A stretch of DNA of 64,000 bases from Sphaerisporangium siamense (GCF_014205275.1 NZ_JACHND010000001.1:4154001-4218000), one strand, 5' to 3'; shown: positions 33,427 through 43,570, counted from the first letter of the stretch. Notes: a model not told the origin generated them from the sequence alone. Program-made: numbers and translations.

Positions 33427-33901
33427 CAATTCAGAGAAGAATTGACCTAGACAGATACCCGCTCTGACCTGGGCATATAGTCCGTCATAGTACGCCGGTG
33501 TCCGGGCTTGTCCATGGCGATTGTCATCCAGATAGTCACCCAGGTCTCTGGCTATGGGGCCAAGCCTCGGCCGTCGCCGGTCTCGACTGTCCGAGCGTCA
33601 CACCGTAGGGAGGACGTCCCTCTCTCCGGGACTCCATCGCACCTCACCGCATCATCTGGGGCCGTCGACAAGTACATCGTGAACTACCACGAGAACGTGA
33701 ACTTACCTTCCAAGGCGTCGACGACCGTCACCATCACAATGAACAGGGCTAGATAGCAAAGGTACGTCACCTCGCTGGTATGCGGCGGTGACCCATCACA
33801 ACGAAGGTGTTCCAGCGAGGCCGCCCTCATACAGAGGCCAGACTGCCCATAGGGGCACCTCTTCTCGGGGTCGTGTTACCTAGAGATGTAGGTTCAAAAT
33901 G
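33427..33901. other. Region without a supported gene
   Basis: These 475 bp between att core 3 and the pPIWI-RE stop have lower GC and only short frames without ribosome sites. CCTCGCTGG (33770-33778) and CCAGCGAGG (33812-33820) form a 9-bp inverted repeat that may terminate the leftward operon. Confidence 0.4.
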
Positions 33902-36790
33902 TTATTCGTCTACAAACTCCTCTTCATCCCCGAGGCGGGGTTGTTCTTCTGGCGGGGCGGAGCGGCGGTATTCGGGATGGTCGAGGTCCATTTGCTTGGC
34001 TGCGTGCAGAGGGGCGGGGTAACGAGAGCGATCGGACCAGGCGATGGTCTGGTGGCAGAGGCGGGCGGTCGCAATCGCCAGGGCTTCGGCGTCGATCTCT
34101 GCGGAGAAGACAAACGGGTGGATCTCTGTGGCGGTCATGGTGTACCAGGGGGCCTTGAGCTCGTTCTTCTCGCGGTCGGCTGCATTATCGCCTCCTTTGC
34201 CGATTGGGGCATCCCAACGGGTCTTCGTGGATCCGAGGCGGCCGCCACCACTGCCGTCGTAATTTCGGGGAACGTTGAACAGCATCCAGGTGGGGATCCC
34301 GAAGTCGGGGGTCAGCCGGTAGAGCTTAGGTGAGGTGCGTGCTTCTTTGCTGGTGCCGTCTTTGTTGACCTGGGTGATGGATACGGGTTGTGGCACCTCG
34401 TCGCTCTTGATATTGATTCGGATAACGGCCGCGGGGCGTTTGTGCGGGGCGATGCCGGCGCCGGGTAACCAGGTCCTCTGCTCATCCGGATCGGGGGCAC
34501 GATTGAGGTTCTGGTTCTGGAGGCCGGGCCATATACGGCGGCATGCATGGCCGTCGACCACGACTGCGTAGGGTTCGCCGTCGAGGTATTCGGATAGGTC
34601 TGCTAGTGCTTGGTCGATGTCTTGCCCAGCTTCGGCCCAGCGCTGCTCCTCGCGCTGGCCGGTACCCCTGCGGTGTTCAGGATAGCTGTTGGCGTGAAAG
34701 ACGTTATTGGCCTGCCGATAGGGCTGCCATTTTCGTTCGATCGAGGTCCATCCCAGCATTGTCCAAACTCCACCCGGTTCGGCAGAAGGAACCAGCGCCG
34801 AGGCGAGGATGATCCGCCTCGGTTCGTCGAAGGGGCCTGTGTTTCCGGCCTGCTTACGGACGTGAACACCGCAGAAGGTCATGCGCGGCAGCACAGACTC
34901 ATCGTCCTCGGTGACGAGAGCGCGTTCGATTCGCTGGTCAATGATGCCGAGCGAACGGTAGAGATCGCAGAGCGCCATGTATGCCGGGTGGTCTTTCTCG
35001 GCAGGCTGAACGACCTCGTCCGGTTTGCCGAACTGGCCGCGGCGCTTGCCTAGCAGGTATTGAGCGGTGACGTCGTGTCCAACAAGGAAGCGTCTGGTCT
35101 GGAACTTGGCGTCGATTTTCTCAATCTTCAGGGCCATGGATTCGGCCGTGTCGCCATCTTCCTTTGCGAGCTTCTCGGGATACTCAGTCTCGCAGAGCGC
35201 GGCGACCATGACCGAACTGTTCCCGTCGAGGTACTTGTCGAAAGGCTTGGCGGCGTCTCGTCGGCCGTTGACAGGGCCGTGCGCGAGGAAGTCTTCCGCG
35301 TTGCGGAAGAGCACGCTGACATGGGGAGTGAGAAGGACTTCCTGCCCTTCGGGAGGGTCGAGCCATCCGGGCGCGAGAGAGTACGCTTTAGCAAGACAGT
35401 TGATCATGCGTAGTCGGGTCTCGTGCCGGTAGTAGAGACACAGAAGGCGTAGCCGCTCGTACCCCGCTGCCGCGATGGATCGGTGCACGTCATCGACCGG
35501 CGGGAAACCAAGGTTGTCTGTGGGCAGGCCAGCCTTTTCGCGGTTTTCTTTCTCCTTCTTCCGCAGTGGGTCGGTCGGGCGGGCGGCGAAACTCATGGCC
35601 ACCTGAGGCATACCCAGGTGGACCGCACGGCCTCCGAAGATCGCGTCGACGTGGTCGGCCAGGAGTCGCAGGTGGTGCATACCCGCGCCAGTACCCACGG
35701 CAAAGGCGTAGTTCTTGGGCATGATGGGGCGCACTTGACCGGGCGGCGGGGTAATGAAGCCCGGTTTTTCCTTCTTTTCCTGGGCGACCTTGACGATCTG
35801 CCGCTCCGACGCTGAGCGTTGTTCGATCTGCCGGAGAGGAGCATCGTCCATCTTGAGATGGGCGAGCACCTGGAGTGCGAGGCGGTTGACTGTTCGCATG
35901 CCGCCACCGCCGGTTAGGGAGACACGCAGCAGGGGCAGTCCGGGTTTGGGTTGTTCAACCAGCGCCGTCTTGGCGTACACGATGTTGCTGTAGATGCGAG
36001 TGACGTGGGAGTCGAGCAGGAGCACGGGACTGGTGATGTTGGGCAGCGTCTTCATCGACAACGAGATGTTCGACAGCCCGTACTGCGCATCGCGGGCCGT
36101 CGGGTGTTCGGGGTTGATGTCGTCGCTGTTGTAAATACGACCGAACGGGGCGTGCCAGGCGATCAGTCCCCCTGAGCTGTCAGGCAGGTATTGCACCTGC
36201 CGTGGGTCGCCAGGCACCCAGTCGTATACACGTGGCTTCCCCGTCGAGTCTTCTTTGCGAAGCGGGTGGAGCATGTTGATCGTGAACGGGCGTTCGGCCA
36301 ACTGGCGGGCCAAGTCCCAGGTCACGGTCTCGTACACCCAGCCAGGTGCGACGGGCTGTCGGCCGGGCCGCGGAGCGAGATATTCGGCCAGGAAGTGATG
36401 TTGCTGAGGGGTGCGCGAGACGAGCACGGCCAATTGGGGAGGCTCGTTGAGCGGGATGGCATCGGTGGGCATGCCCAGGGCGAACCCTTCGAGGTAGGTG
36501 AACATCCGCAGGAGCGTGCGGTCGGTGAGGGGTTCCTTGGAGGCTAGGAATTTCAAGTACTTGTCCAGGTGGACGTAGCCGCCGGTGAGGACCCGCAGCA
36601 CCGTAGTGGCGATGCTGTAGGGGATCTGCTCGGGTCCGCCGCGCTTGGCGCGCCTCTGCAGATCACGCCAGGCGTCGCGGGTGTCGTCGTCGAACACCCT
36701 GAGGTAGACGGAGGAGTCTCCGACCAGCGCCGGAGTGCAGCGAAGGGCCAGGGTGTTGGCGTGGGGGACTGTGGCGATATCGCGGGTCAA
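33902..36790 (-). CDS. pPIWI-RE protein (PIWI/Argonaute-related)
   Basis: A 962-aa protein from the probable TTG at 36790, 9 bp after GGAG and 31 bp past the helicase stop; an ATG at 36889 lies inside the helicase gene. The C-terminal third matches the PIWI-RE RNase H-like module: VVVDGHACRRIWPG, VIRINIKSDEVPQ, FNVPRNYDGSGGG, WYTMTATEIHPFVF with Glu889, and RYPAPLHAAKQMDLDHPEY with Arg923. The conserved Arg and Glu name the family. Upstream is an MID-like and a large helical region. The family is predicted to use guides against foreign DNA or R-loops together with the two neighbouring genes. Confidence 0.88.
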   Translation of the reverse strand: MTRDIATVPHANTLALRCTPALVGDSSVYLRVFDDDTRDAWRDLQRRAKRGGPEQIPYSIATTVLRVLTGGYVHLDKYLKFLASKEPLTDRTLLRMFTYLEGFALGMPTDAIPLNEPPQLAVLVSRTPQQHHFLAEYLAPRPGRQPVAPGWVYETVTWDLARQLAERPFTINMLHPLRKEDSTGKPRVYDWVPGDPRQVQYLPDSSGGLIAWHAPFGRIYNSDDINPEHPTARDAQYGLSNISLSMKTLPNITSPVLLLDSHVTRIYSNIVYAKTALVEQPKPGLPLLRVSLTGGGGMRTVNRLALQVLAHLKMDDAPLRQIEQRSASERQIVKVAQEKKEKPGFITPPPGQVRPIMPKNYAFAVGTGAGMHHLRLLADHVDAIFGGRAVHLGMPQVAMSFAARPTDPLRKKEKENREKAGLPTDNLGFPPVDDVHRSIAAAGYERLRLLCLYYRHETRLRMINCLAKAYSLAPGWLDPPEGQEVLLTPHVSVLFRNAEDFLAHGPVNGRRDAAKPFDKYLDGNSSVMVAALCETEYPEKLAKEDGDTAESMALKIEKIDAKFQTRRFLVGHDVTAQYLLGKRRGQFGKPDEVVQPAEKDHPAYMALCDLYRSLGIIDQRIERALVTEDDESVLPRMTFCGVHVRKQAGNTGPFDEPRRIILASALVPSAEPGGVWTMLGWTSIERKWQPYRQANNVFHANSYPEHRRGTGQREEQRWAEAGQDIDQALADLSEYLDGEPYAVVVDGHACRRIWPGLQNQNLNRAPDPDEQRTWLPGAGIAPHKRPAAVIRINIKSDEVPQPVSITQVNKDGTSKEARTSPKLYRLTPDFGIPTWMLFNVPRNYDGSGGGRLGSTKTRWDAPIGKGGDNAADREKNELKAPWYTMTATEIHPFVFSAEIDAEALAIATARLCHQTIAWSDRSRYPAPLHAAKQMDLDHPEYRRSAPPEEQPRLGDEEEFVDE

Positions 36791-36821
36791 CGGTCGTGTC
36801 TCCGGTTCGGGGGGAAGTGGG

Positions 36822-39800
36822 TCACACTTGATTCGGATCGATGCCGGCGTAGGACAGGAACGCGCCCAGCGCCTCGCCATAAAGGTCATTCATGCGGTGC
36901 TGGACCTCGGGTGGCCAGCGGGAGTGGATGCGCTTGATGATGGTCACCAGGTCCGAGCTCCAGGTCTCGTCTTGGAAGGCGTAGTCCACCAGGTGCAGGT
37001 TCATATCGGTGCCGCCGCGCCGAGCGCGTCCAGCGAGCTGGATCAAGTTGACGAGCATCCCGGCGATCACTTGTTCCTGGAGGGTGGGGGTCATGGCCGA
37101 GAACTGCGTGGGGGAACGGAGGATCAGGCCGAGTTGCTGCCATGCCTGTTCGCCCGCGGCTCTTAGGACTTCCGCAGGGTCGCCGGAGCCGCCGTCGGGC
37201 AGCACGCTCATGCCTGCGGCGTTCACGCTCCCGTACATCCACGCGGGCTCGTCGATGGTCAGGGGCGGCCGGGTGCAGAGGTAGATCGATTGCACGGCCG
37301 AGCGGGTCGCGACCACGATGTTCAGGCCGCGGGCGATGACCGACAGCGGGGCGATAAGGATGTCGCCGTAGGCCGGGAAGTCCTCGAACTGCTCGGGTGT
37401 GACGGGCCGGGCAAGTGTCTCGGACGGGAGGTACCTGGCATAGCGTGTGGGGTCATCTGAGGGGACTGCGACGCACACACGGTGGTTGAAGCCCTTGGCA
37501 CGGGACAGGCCTAGCGCGAGATAGGCGCATTGTTCGTAGCTGTTGGCGGCCAGGATGACGCGGGCCCGGTCGGGGTCTTTGCGGCGCAGCTTCTCGATCT
37601 TCTGGGAGATTTTCGTCTCGTATAGGCGCGTGCCGAGTTCGATCAAGGCCGAGGGCTTCCCGGCGGGGTGGGTGCCGGAGATCCTTATGGATTCACCCAT
37701 GAGCGGGTGTCCCGACCCGTAGGTGATTTTGTGGGATTCAGCGACGATCGATCGGGCCTGGGCGTCGGTCATCCACCAGGCGACTGGCGCGTGCACATGC
37801 TCACGGACGGCCTGGGGAAAGTAGGCGGTGGCCGACAGCCCCACCACAGGGCGTTCCACCCTAGCTGTCAGCAGGGAGACCAGGCCGCCAAGTTCACTGA
37901 CGTATGTATGGGGGTCGCCGGAGATGTTCTGCGCGGACAGCTCGGCGTCCTTCTCCTTGTTGTCGAGTCCGGTGACGCGGTATCCGGTGATGGCGCGCCC
38001 GAGCATGCCCAGAGGGAGGATGGAATTGACCGCGCGCGGGTGGACGGCCTCAAGGATGCGGTTGGCCGAGGACAGGCCTGAGTGCCGAAGCTGCTGCACG
38101 TGGTCGCGTAGCGTGGTCAGGGAGGTGTCGAGTTCTTTCAGGTAGCCGCGGACCACGAGCAGGTTGATCGCTCTGCTGCGGCTACGGGCGTCAGGAATGG
38201 TGTCGGCGAGGAGTCCGTGTAACTCCAGTTTCACCAGATCCAGGAAGTCATGCCCCCGCGGTGCGGTCAGCACGTCCAGCGCCCTGCGCACGTCGTCCCA
38301 TCCCCGGTCCAGGCCGTTGTCCTGTCCAGCGAGGAGGCTGGAGGCTCCGTAGCGTTCGGGCAGCAGCGCATCAAGCTTGCCGAACAACTCGGGCGGGATG
38401 CTCTCGCCTTCGGCTACCGCTCCAGGGAAAAGGAGTCCGATCAGTTCGCGGTCGCGGGCATGTGCCAGCCGCCATCCCGCGTTCTGATGGCCGCTGCGCT
38501 GCTGTGTGGTGTGTTCGTCGTCGCTCGCGGTGAGGTGCAGCGCGCCGTGGCAGATGCTCAGCAGTAGGAACTCGGCCATCAGCCGAACGTGGCTGACGGA
38601 GTTGACCAAGCTGCTCTCGACACGGATGGGCATGTGCTTTGCGTCAGTGTCGAACTGCTGGGGTGCCGAGGTCCAGGGGCGGCGTGAGTGCAAAACGATG
38701 TGGGTGGCACACTTGTCGATCAAGTTCGACTGGAACTGGTCGATCTCGTCGATAACGACCGCGTGGCAGGTCCTCAGCGCGAACTCACGCACCGTGACGC
38801 CACGGGTCGGGCGGCCGTCCAGGTTTAAGCCGATCTTGAGGTTTCCGTCGATGAAGTTGTGATGGTTGGTGACCACCACAGCAGCGCCGCAAGCGGCGTA
38901 GATGGGAGCGAACTTGTCACACCGGGGAATCCACGGGCAGCTGGCGAACGCGCCCTCACGCTGCAACGTGAAGCAGTTTTCCCGGCCTGAGGGATAGGTT
39001 CCAGCGGTGTCCAGGAACCGTTCCTGGGCGCAGCCGTAGGCGAGATTGTCGATGTCGCGCTGTCCGCGTTTGCCCCACTCGCCAGGGTAGTGCGGGTCTT
39101 CGCGGATGAGCGCGGCGCTTTTGAGCGCTCGTTCCTGTCGGCGGTTAGGCGACATAAGCGGAACGCACGTGGCCCGCTGTTCGAGATGACCGTCCTGGTG
39201 CAGGAATTCCAGGTCTGCGGAGATGTCCCACGCGGTGGACAGGGTGGCCTTCACGTCGGGGACGACCAGCGCGATCCGCAATCCTTGGAGAGCGAACCAG
39301 GACGCGAGGACGCGGACCAGGACGGTCTTGCCGGTGCCAGTCGGGGCGTTGAGGATCTGGGTCCGTCCGGCGATCAGGCGCATCACCTCGACGACGGAGG
39401 AGGACTCTTCGCAATGAAGTTTGCTGAACAGCCGGGCGAGGGTATCGTGAAGGTACCTCTCTGTGTCGCTGTCGTAGCGACGCTCAACGAGTGCCGCTGC
39501 GTCCAGCAGTTCTTTTACTGTCGGTGAGATTTCCGGTGTGTAGGGCACGGTGGAAACCGTGGGGAGCGTGGAATGATCCGGGGCGGCGACGAAATCGGGG
39601 TAGGTGGGGATGGTGAGCTTTCCATGCACCCAGCCCTCGCCGGTGACGTACACCTTCTGGGTGTGCCAAACTCCCGGTCCGGCGAAGTCCGCGGGCTGCT
39701 GGCGGGCGCTAGGACGACGGAAACGCGCGGTGATCCTGTCCACATACGCCAAGAGGTCGCCGCCGACGTGAGGGCGGGCGGCGTCCGCCCGGGACGGGAT

Positions 39801-40130
39801 GTCGCCGGCGAGGATGAATGGCCGCAGAACGGCCGCCCGATGCTGCTCGACATCGTCATCGAGAGCTCCTAGCAGGGACCTGGCGGCCACGGCGAACGCC
39901 TTGGCGTCGGCCAGTTCAGCGGGCGCCAGGGCCATCACGTCCGCGACGCGGCGTCGGGCCTCATGATCCAGACGATGCCAGCCGTCCCAGGCCTGCGGCT
40001 TGCGCGCGGCGAAGAACGCAGCCTCCCGAAACGGGGCGAGCAGACCGCCGTTCTCATGGCGTGGGAAATAGTGCCCGGCCAGTGCTAGAGCGGCGTAGAC
40101 GAAGACGTGCCGGACCGGAAGTTCACTCAT
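36822..40130 (-). CDS. DinG/XPD-like superfamily 2 helicase of the pPIWI-RE operon
   Basis: An 1102-aa helicase. ATG at 40130 overlaps the REase stop (ATGA). Walker A APTGTGKT (262-269), DEAH-box DEID (461-464), and between them four Cys (367, 386, 398, 404) spaced as in the Fe-S cluster of XPD/DinG helicases. VVVTNHHNFIDG (418-429) matches the family's motif after the cluster. The C-terminal RecA half contains SATAYFP and GRARRGG (motif VI-like). It probably unwinds DNA or R-loops for the PIWI protein. Confidence 0.9.
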   Translation of the reverse strand: MSELPVRHVFVYAALALAGHYFPRHENGGLLAPFREAAFFAARKPQAWDGWHRLDHEARRRVADVMALAPAELADAKAFAVAARSLLGALDDDVEQHRAAVLRPFILAGDIPSRADAARPHVGGDLLAYVDRITARFRRPSARQQPADFAGPGVWHTQKVYVTGEGWVHGKLTIPTYPDFVAAPDHSTLPTVSTVPYTPEISPTVKELLDAAALVERRYDSDTERYLHDTLARLFSKLHCEESSSVVEVMRLIAGRTQILNAPTGTGKTVLVRVLASWFALQGLRIALVVPDVKATLSTAWDISADLEFLHQDGHLEQRATCVPLMSPNRRQERALKSAALIREDPHYPGEWGKRGQRDIDNLAYGCAQERFLDTAGTYPSGRENCFTLQREGAFASCPWIPRCDKFAPIYAACGAAVVVTNHHNFIDGNLKIGLNLDGRPTRGVTVREFALRTCHAVVIDEIDQFQSNLIDKCATHIVLHSRRPWTSAPQQFDTDAKHMPIRVESSLVNSVSHVRLMAEFLLLSICHGALHLTASDDEHTTQQRSGHQNAGWRLAHARDRELIGLLFPGAVAEGESIPPELFGKLDALLPERYGASSLLAGQDNGLDRGWDDVRRALDVLTAPRGHDFLDLVKLELHGLLADTIPDARSRSRAINLLVVRGYLKELDTSLTTLRDHVQQLRHSGLSSANRILEAVHPRAVNSILPLGMLGRAITGYRVTGLDNKEKDAELSAQNISGDPHTYVSELGGLVSLLTARVERPVVGLSATAYFPQAVREHVHAPVAWWMTDAQARSIVAESHKITYGSGHPLMGESIRISGTHPAGKPSALIELGTRLYETKISQKIEKLRRKDPDRARVILAANSYEQCAYLALGLSRAKGFNHRVCVAVPSDDPTRYARYLPSETLARPVTPEQFEDFPAYGDILIAPLSVIARGLNIVVATRSAVQSIYLCTRPPLTIDEPAWMYGSVNAAGMSVLPDGGSGDPAEVLRAAGEQAWQQLGLILRSPTQFSAMTPTLQEQVIAGMLVNLIQLAGRARRGGTDMNLHLVDYAFQDETWSSDLVTIIKRIHSRWPPEVQHRMNDLYGEALGAFLSYAGIDPNQV

Positions 40131-41383
40131 GCCCACTCCGCCCCTGCCTCGGCGCACACCATCACCGCGAAATCCGTGGCTGTCAGGGCCCTCATTTCGT
40201 ACTTGACGCAGATCGCGTCCAGCAAGGGCACCTGGCCAGCCCTATGGTCGGGGACGACCAGCCACTGCGCGCGGCCCCGGTCACCTTGGGCACGATGGAT
40301 CGTCTTACCCAACGTGTGCGCGTGCGTGTAGTCCTTCAGGTCGGCTTTGAACTTCCGAACCGTGCCATCGGGCTTGGTCACTTTCACGAGGTGGTCGTAA
40401 GCGTCGCCCATGGGCCACAGGCCCACCTGTGCTCCTGTCCTCGCCAGCCGACTTTCCAGTTCCTGGTGCAGTCGTAGTTCTGCCAACCCAGGGACAGTCG
40501 TGTAGCGCCATACCCCGCGCGCCAGCGCTTTGCAGCCGTTGGCCGACCGCGCTTGGGGAGGTTCACCGGGGACGCCCAGGTGCAAGGGGACCTCCCGCGT
40601 GATCGGCCTGATGACGTCCCCGAACGGCTGTAGCGTGGGAGGGCCACCCTCGGTGAGGTGGAAGTAGTAGGAGGCACCCGTCTCGGCATGCCTAGGGTAG
40701 AAGCATTCGGCCTTACCGTAGTTCTTGCCTCCCGAGCGGTATTCGGTCACCTTCATCGGCCAGCGGCACACGGGGCAAGGGAACCACCAGTCGCGATAGA
40801 GGGACTGGTACGAAATGTCGGTGTAGAAGCCGACCGCCTTCAGAGGAAGCCCCAAGTCCGACAGTTCGTCGGTGTCGCCCGCGGGATGCGTGATGAGGTT
40901 CGTACGGTCGTGAACGTACTGCTCCGGCCCCCGCCCGGAGATCGCTTCGAAGACTTCCTTTTGAGCGAGGTGGTTGCGCACCTGGTCGGCGCTGACGCGC
41001 CCTCCGGAGAAATCCCGCAGATTCCTGATCAGGTTGAGCAGTTCAGCGTTCTCCCACCGCAGATCGAATGCATCCTCGGTGACGTATCCGTCGCTGTCGA
41101 GGATGGTCAGGTCTTCCAGCCCTTCGGTGGATATCCACGACGGGAGCATGTCACGGATCGGCCCGCGCAGCTTCGCACGGAACTCGCTGAACGGCAGTCG
41201 AGCGTTGGGACCGAGGGCGGCGAGCGCGTCCCCGTGGCACTCCATCAGTGTCGCCAGCCGCTCCTCGGGACGGAGGCCAGGAGCGGTCAGGGCTTCCCCG
41301 GCGATCAGGAAGGCGGTGTTGAGAAGGGAGAGCGCTTCGGTCTCACCGAATTCGACGCCCTCGTCAGACAGTGCAGGGGCCAT
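40127..41383 (-). CDS. pPIWI-RE-associated restriction endonuclease-fold protein
   Basis: A 418-aa protein from ATG 41383. A zinc-ribbon-like site has Cys203, Cys206, Cys227 and His232. The C-terminal domain follows the PD-(D/E)XK pattern: Glu308 in the helix HQELESRL, Asp330 in DAYDHLVKV, then KADLK with Asp348 and Lys350. This is the third component defined for pPIWI-RE loci, the REase that should nick or cut target DNA. No ribosome site is visible; a TATCGT hexamer 8 bp before the ATG suggests leaderless transcription of the operon from here. Confidence 0.85.
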   Translation of the reverse strand: MAPALSDEGVEFGETEALSLLNTAFLIAGEALTAPGLRPEERLATLMECHGDALAALGPNARLPFSEFRAKLRGPIRDMLPSWISTEGLEDLTILDSDGYVTEDAFDLRWENAELLNLIRNLRDFSGGRVSADQVRNHLAQKEVFEAISGRGPEQYVHDRTNLITHPAGDTDELSDLGLPLKAVGFYTDISYQSLYRDWWFPCPVCRWPMKVTEYRSGGKNYGKAECFYPRHAETGASYYFHLTEGGPPTLQPFGDVIRPITREVPLHLGVPGEPPQARSANGCKALARGVWRYTTVPGLAELRLHQELESRLARTGAQVGLWPMGDAYDHLVKVTKPDGTVRKFKADLKDYTHAHTLGKTIHRAQGDRGRAQWLVVPDHRAGQVPLLDAICVKYEMRALTATDFAVMVCAEAGAEWA

Positions 41384-41444
41384 GACGCAGCACGATAGAG
41401 CAGGGCGCCGACAGTTCGGCGGCACTAAGCAGTAATTCTAGGTA

Positions 41445-42704
41445 TCACCCCATATCGGACGTGCCGTCACCGCTAGGTACGGTATCCAATTTTGGATAAA
41501 TGGTCCGGTACTGATGCGCGTATTCCAACACGTGTCGTCTGCCGAGTTCGGTGAGGTGCCAACGGTACTCCCGTACATGGGTGCCGTCCTCCGACATAAC
41601 AGGCACGAACTCGATGAAGCCGCGGCTGGCGTGGCCTTCTGGTGCGGGCTTATACCCGACCGCAAGATAGAAGGGTGCCTTACCAGCGAGGAAGTTCTCG
41701 CTCAAACCGTCCGATCCCGCATCGACGATGCGCAAGATCGTCCGCCAGAGCCACTCTGACAACAAATGCTGCGGCGCGCCGGGATCGCGGGGCTCGTCGA
41801 GGCCCGCGCGGGCGGCAGCCCGTCCGGTCCGGGTGAGCTCCACGACCACTCGAGGAATAGAACCCAGTCCAGGCAAGTCGACCTGGTCCTCACTCACCGA
41901 CACCAGTCCGCTGCGTGACAGGGCGTGCAGGGTCGGGCCAGCACCGGGATCGTGCACGCCGCGGGCCCGTAGCCGTTCCTGAAGGCGCGTGTATCCGACG
42001 AGGTCGGCCGGAGCACGAAGCGCGAACGGCAACTTGCGCCACTGTGAGGCGGGGGGGACCGGCAGGTGATGGGCCCGCCGTATCCACATCTCCGCTTCTG
42101 TCATCCGGTCATCACGCATGATCTCGCCCAGATAGATACGCTGACGATCATTGAGTGCGCCCCAACGGCTCAACGAGGCGGCGCTGGGCGGCTTGCGGCC
42201 TGGGTCCGGCATCGCGGGTGCCTGATCGTTGGGCCGGGAACGAAGCCATGCATCGAGCACCACCCGACAGGGCACGCCGTAAAGATCGGCCAGTCGGCGT
42301 ACAAGCCGGCCGGTATGCCAGGGATCCCGCCACCTCCATCCACGCAGCGTGCGCCCCCGTTCGAGATCACGGAGTTTGGTGGCGCTGACAAACAGCTCCT
42401 TGCCCAGCTCGTCCTCTCGCAGGATCGCAGCGGCCCTCTCGGTGGACAGTCCCGCAGCGAAACGCAGATCAGCCAGCGTTTCCGTGCCGGGCCTGCGTCC
42501 CGTCAACGCGGCCACAGTACAGCCCAGCGCATGAGCCAACCGTTTCAGATTCTGCGCCTCGGGAGTGTGCCGTCCCGCCTCCCAATACTCGATCATGCGG
42601 GTCGTCGTGCCCACCATCTCCGCCAACTGACGGGCATCCAGCCCCGCCTGTGCCCGCAGGTCCCTAAGCCGAGCGGGATCCACCATCAGCAGACGATTCG
42701 CCAT
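41445..42704 (-). CDS. XRE-family regulator next to the pPIWI-RE operon
   Basis: A 419-aa protein: HTH at about 11-65 (DLRAQAGLDARQLAEMVGTT), a second HTH-like region (about 80-130), and a C-terminal winged-helix-like region (about 215-300). It ends 61 bp upstream of the REase start in the same orientation. It may repress or activate the defence operon, or be a fourth component. Not a restriction-control protein of the small C type. Confidence 0.7.
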   Translation of the reverse strand: MANRLLMVDPARLRDLRAQAGLDARQLAEMVGTTTRMIEYWEAGRHTPEAQNLKRLAHALGCTVAALTGRRPGTETLADLRFAAGLSTERAAAILREDELGKELFVSATKLRDLERGRTLRGWRWRDPWHTGRLVRRLADLYGVPCRVVLDAWLRSRPNDQAPAMPDPGRKPPSAASLSRWGALNDRQRIYLGEIMRDDRMTEAEMWIRRAHHLPVPPASQWRKLPFALRAPADLVGYTRLQERLRARGVHDPGAGPTLHALSRSGLVSVSEDQVDLPGLGSIPRVVVELTRTGRAAARAGLDEPRDPGAPQHLLSEWLWRTILRIVDAGSDGLSENFLAGKAPFYLAVGYKPAPEGHASRGFIEFVPVMSEDGTHVREYRWHLTELGRRHVLEYAHQYRTIYPKLDTVPSGDGTSDMG

Positions 42705-42821
42705 AGCCTCAAGAGGAACGCAACGAAGTCTTCATCGCAACTCAGATATCTGAGTCCTCGGGCGCGTCGCGGGACTGTAAGACCAACGGCCCTGTCTCTC
42801 TCGGTGGTGACTGAGAGTGGG

Positions 42822-43115
42822 TTAGGCCAAGACGATGCAGTGGCGGAGCCCGACGAAGCCGACCCGGTAGTGCATCTGGCGCATGATCCGCTTGATCTTG
42901 GTGTGCACGCCTTCGCTGTCGCCGTTGCTGAACGGCAAGGTGACGGCTGCGCAGACAGCGTCGCGGTTCTGGTCAAGGTCGAGGATGAAGGCGTGCAGAT
43001 GAAGGAGATCGGCGGCCTTGGTACTGGCGATCCACGCATCCAGACGATCGGCATTGCCCTCAGGTGGCCGTAGCAGGCCAACGAAGCCACGGACGAGCCC
43101 GGACAAATCGATCAC
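42822..43115 (-). pseudogene. ISL3-type transposase C-terminal remnant
   Basis: The last about 95 residues carry VTLPFSNGDSEGVHTKIKRI and QMHYRVGFVGLRHCI, the standard end of ISL3-family transposases (FSNG.TEG.N.KIK...GF..LR.R). The N-terminal 300 or so residues are absent; the remnant joins an IS630-like fragment near 43150. Confidence 0.75.
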
Positions 43116-43156
43116 CTCCGGGCGGGCGACGATAAGGTCGCTTAGTACTTCGTTCC

Positions 43157-43480
43157 TTAAAGAAGGTAGGTAAAACGTCGTCGATGTGGAGAGGCCCGGA
43201 AGGTGGACGGCCCCAGATCCAGGGACGGCGCGGGCGTTGAGCGGGAGGTCGCCGGGGTAGTGGCGTAGGTGATCTCATCGGGATCAGCGAAAGTCTGCCT
43301 GGCCAGGGCGTGGCGGCGGAAGATCCGCCGCCACGCTTCTTGCAGGTTCAGCCAGCAGGCGCCCTTGGGATGTGCAGGCCGCCGTACACCCACATCTTCT
43401 CCGTGCCGCGGCTGTATTACCCGCCAGCCGTGGGGTGTCCAGCCGGGCCCGGGAGCAAGGGTCCGCAGCATGACGGGCCG
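43157..43480 (-). pseudogene. IS630-like transposase C-terminal remnant
   Basis: GWTPHGWRVIQPRHGED, HPKGACWLNLQEAWRRIF and DEITYATTPAT follow the end of DDE-superfamily IS630-type transposases (HPK..WLN..E..W). The frame is closed just upstream and the right IS3 copy begins 22 bp further on, so only the C-terminal third remains. Confidence 0.65.
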
Positions 43481-43570
43481 AGTTCATCGGCGGCCACGAC
43501 CATGAGGTGCTCTACAACTTCCGGACAGTCGGGAACATAACCTGACAGAGAGTCTGGAAGAGGTAAGTAC

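Noticed and set aside
33508-33756. Possible plus-strand gene of 82 aa downstream of the pPIWI-RE operon
   Set aside because: No ribosome site, no domain and atypical composition.
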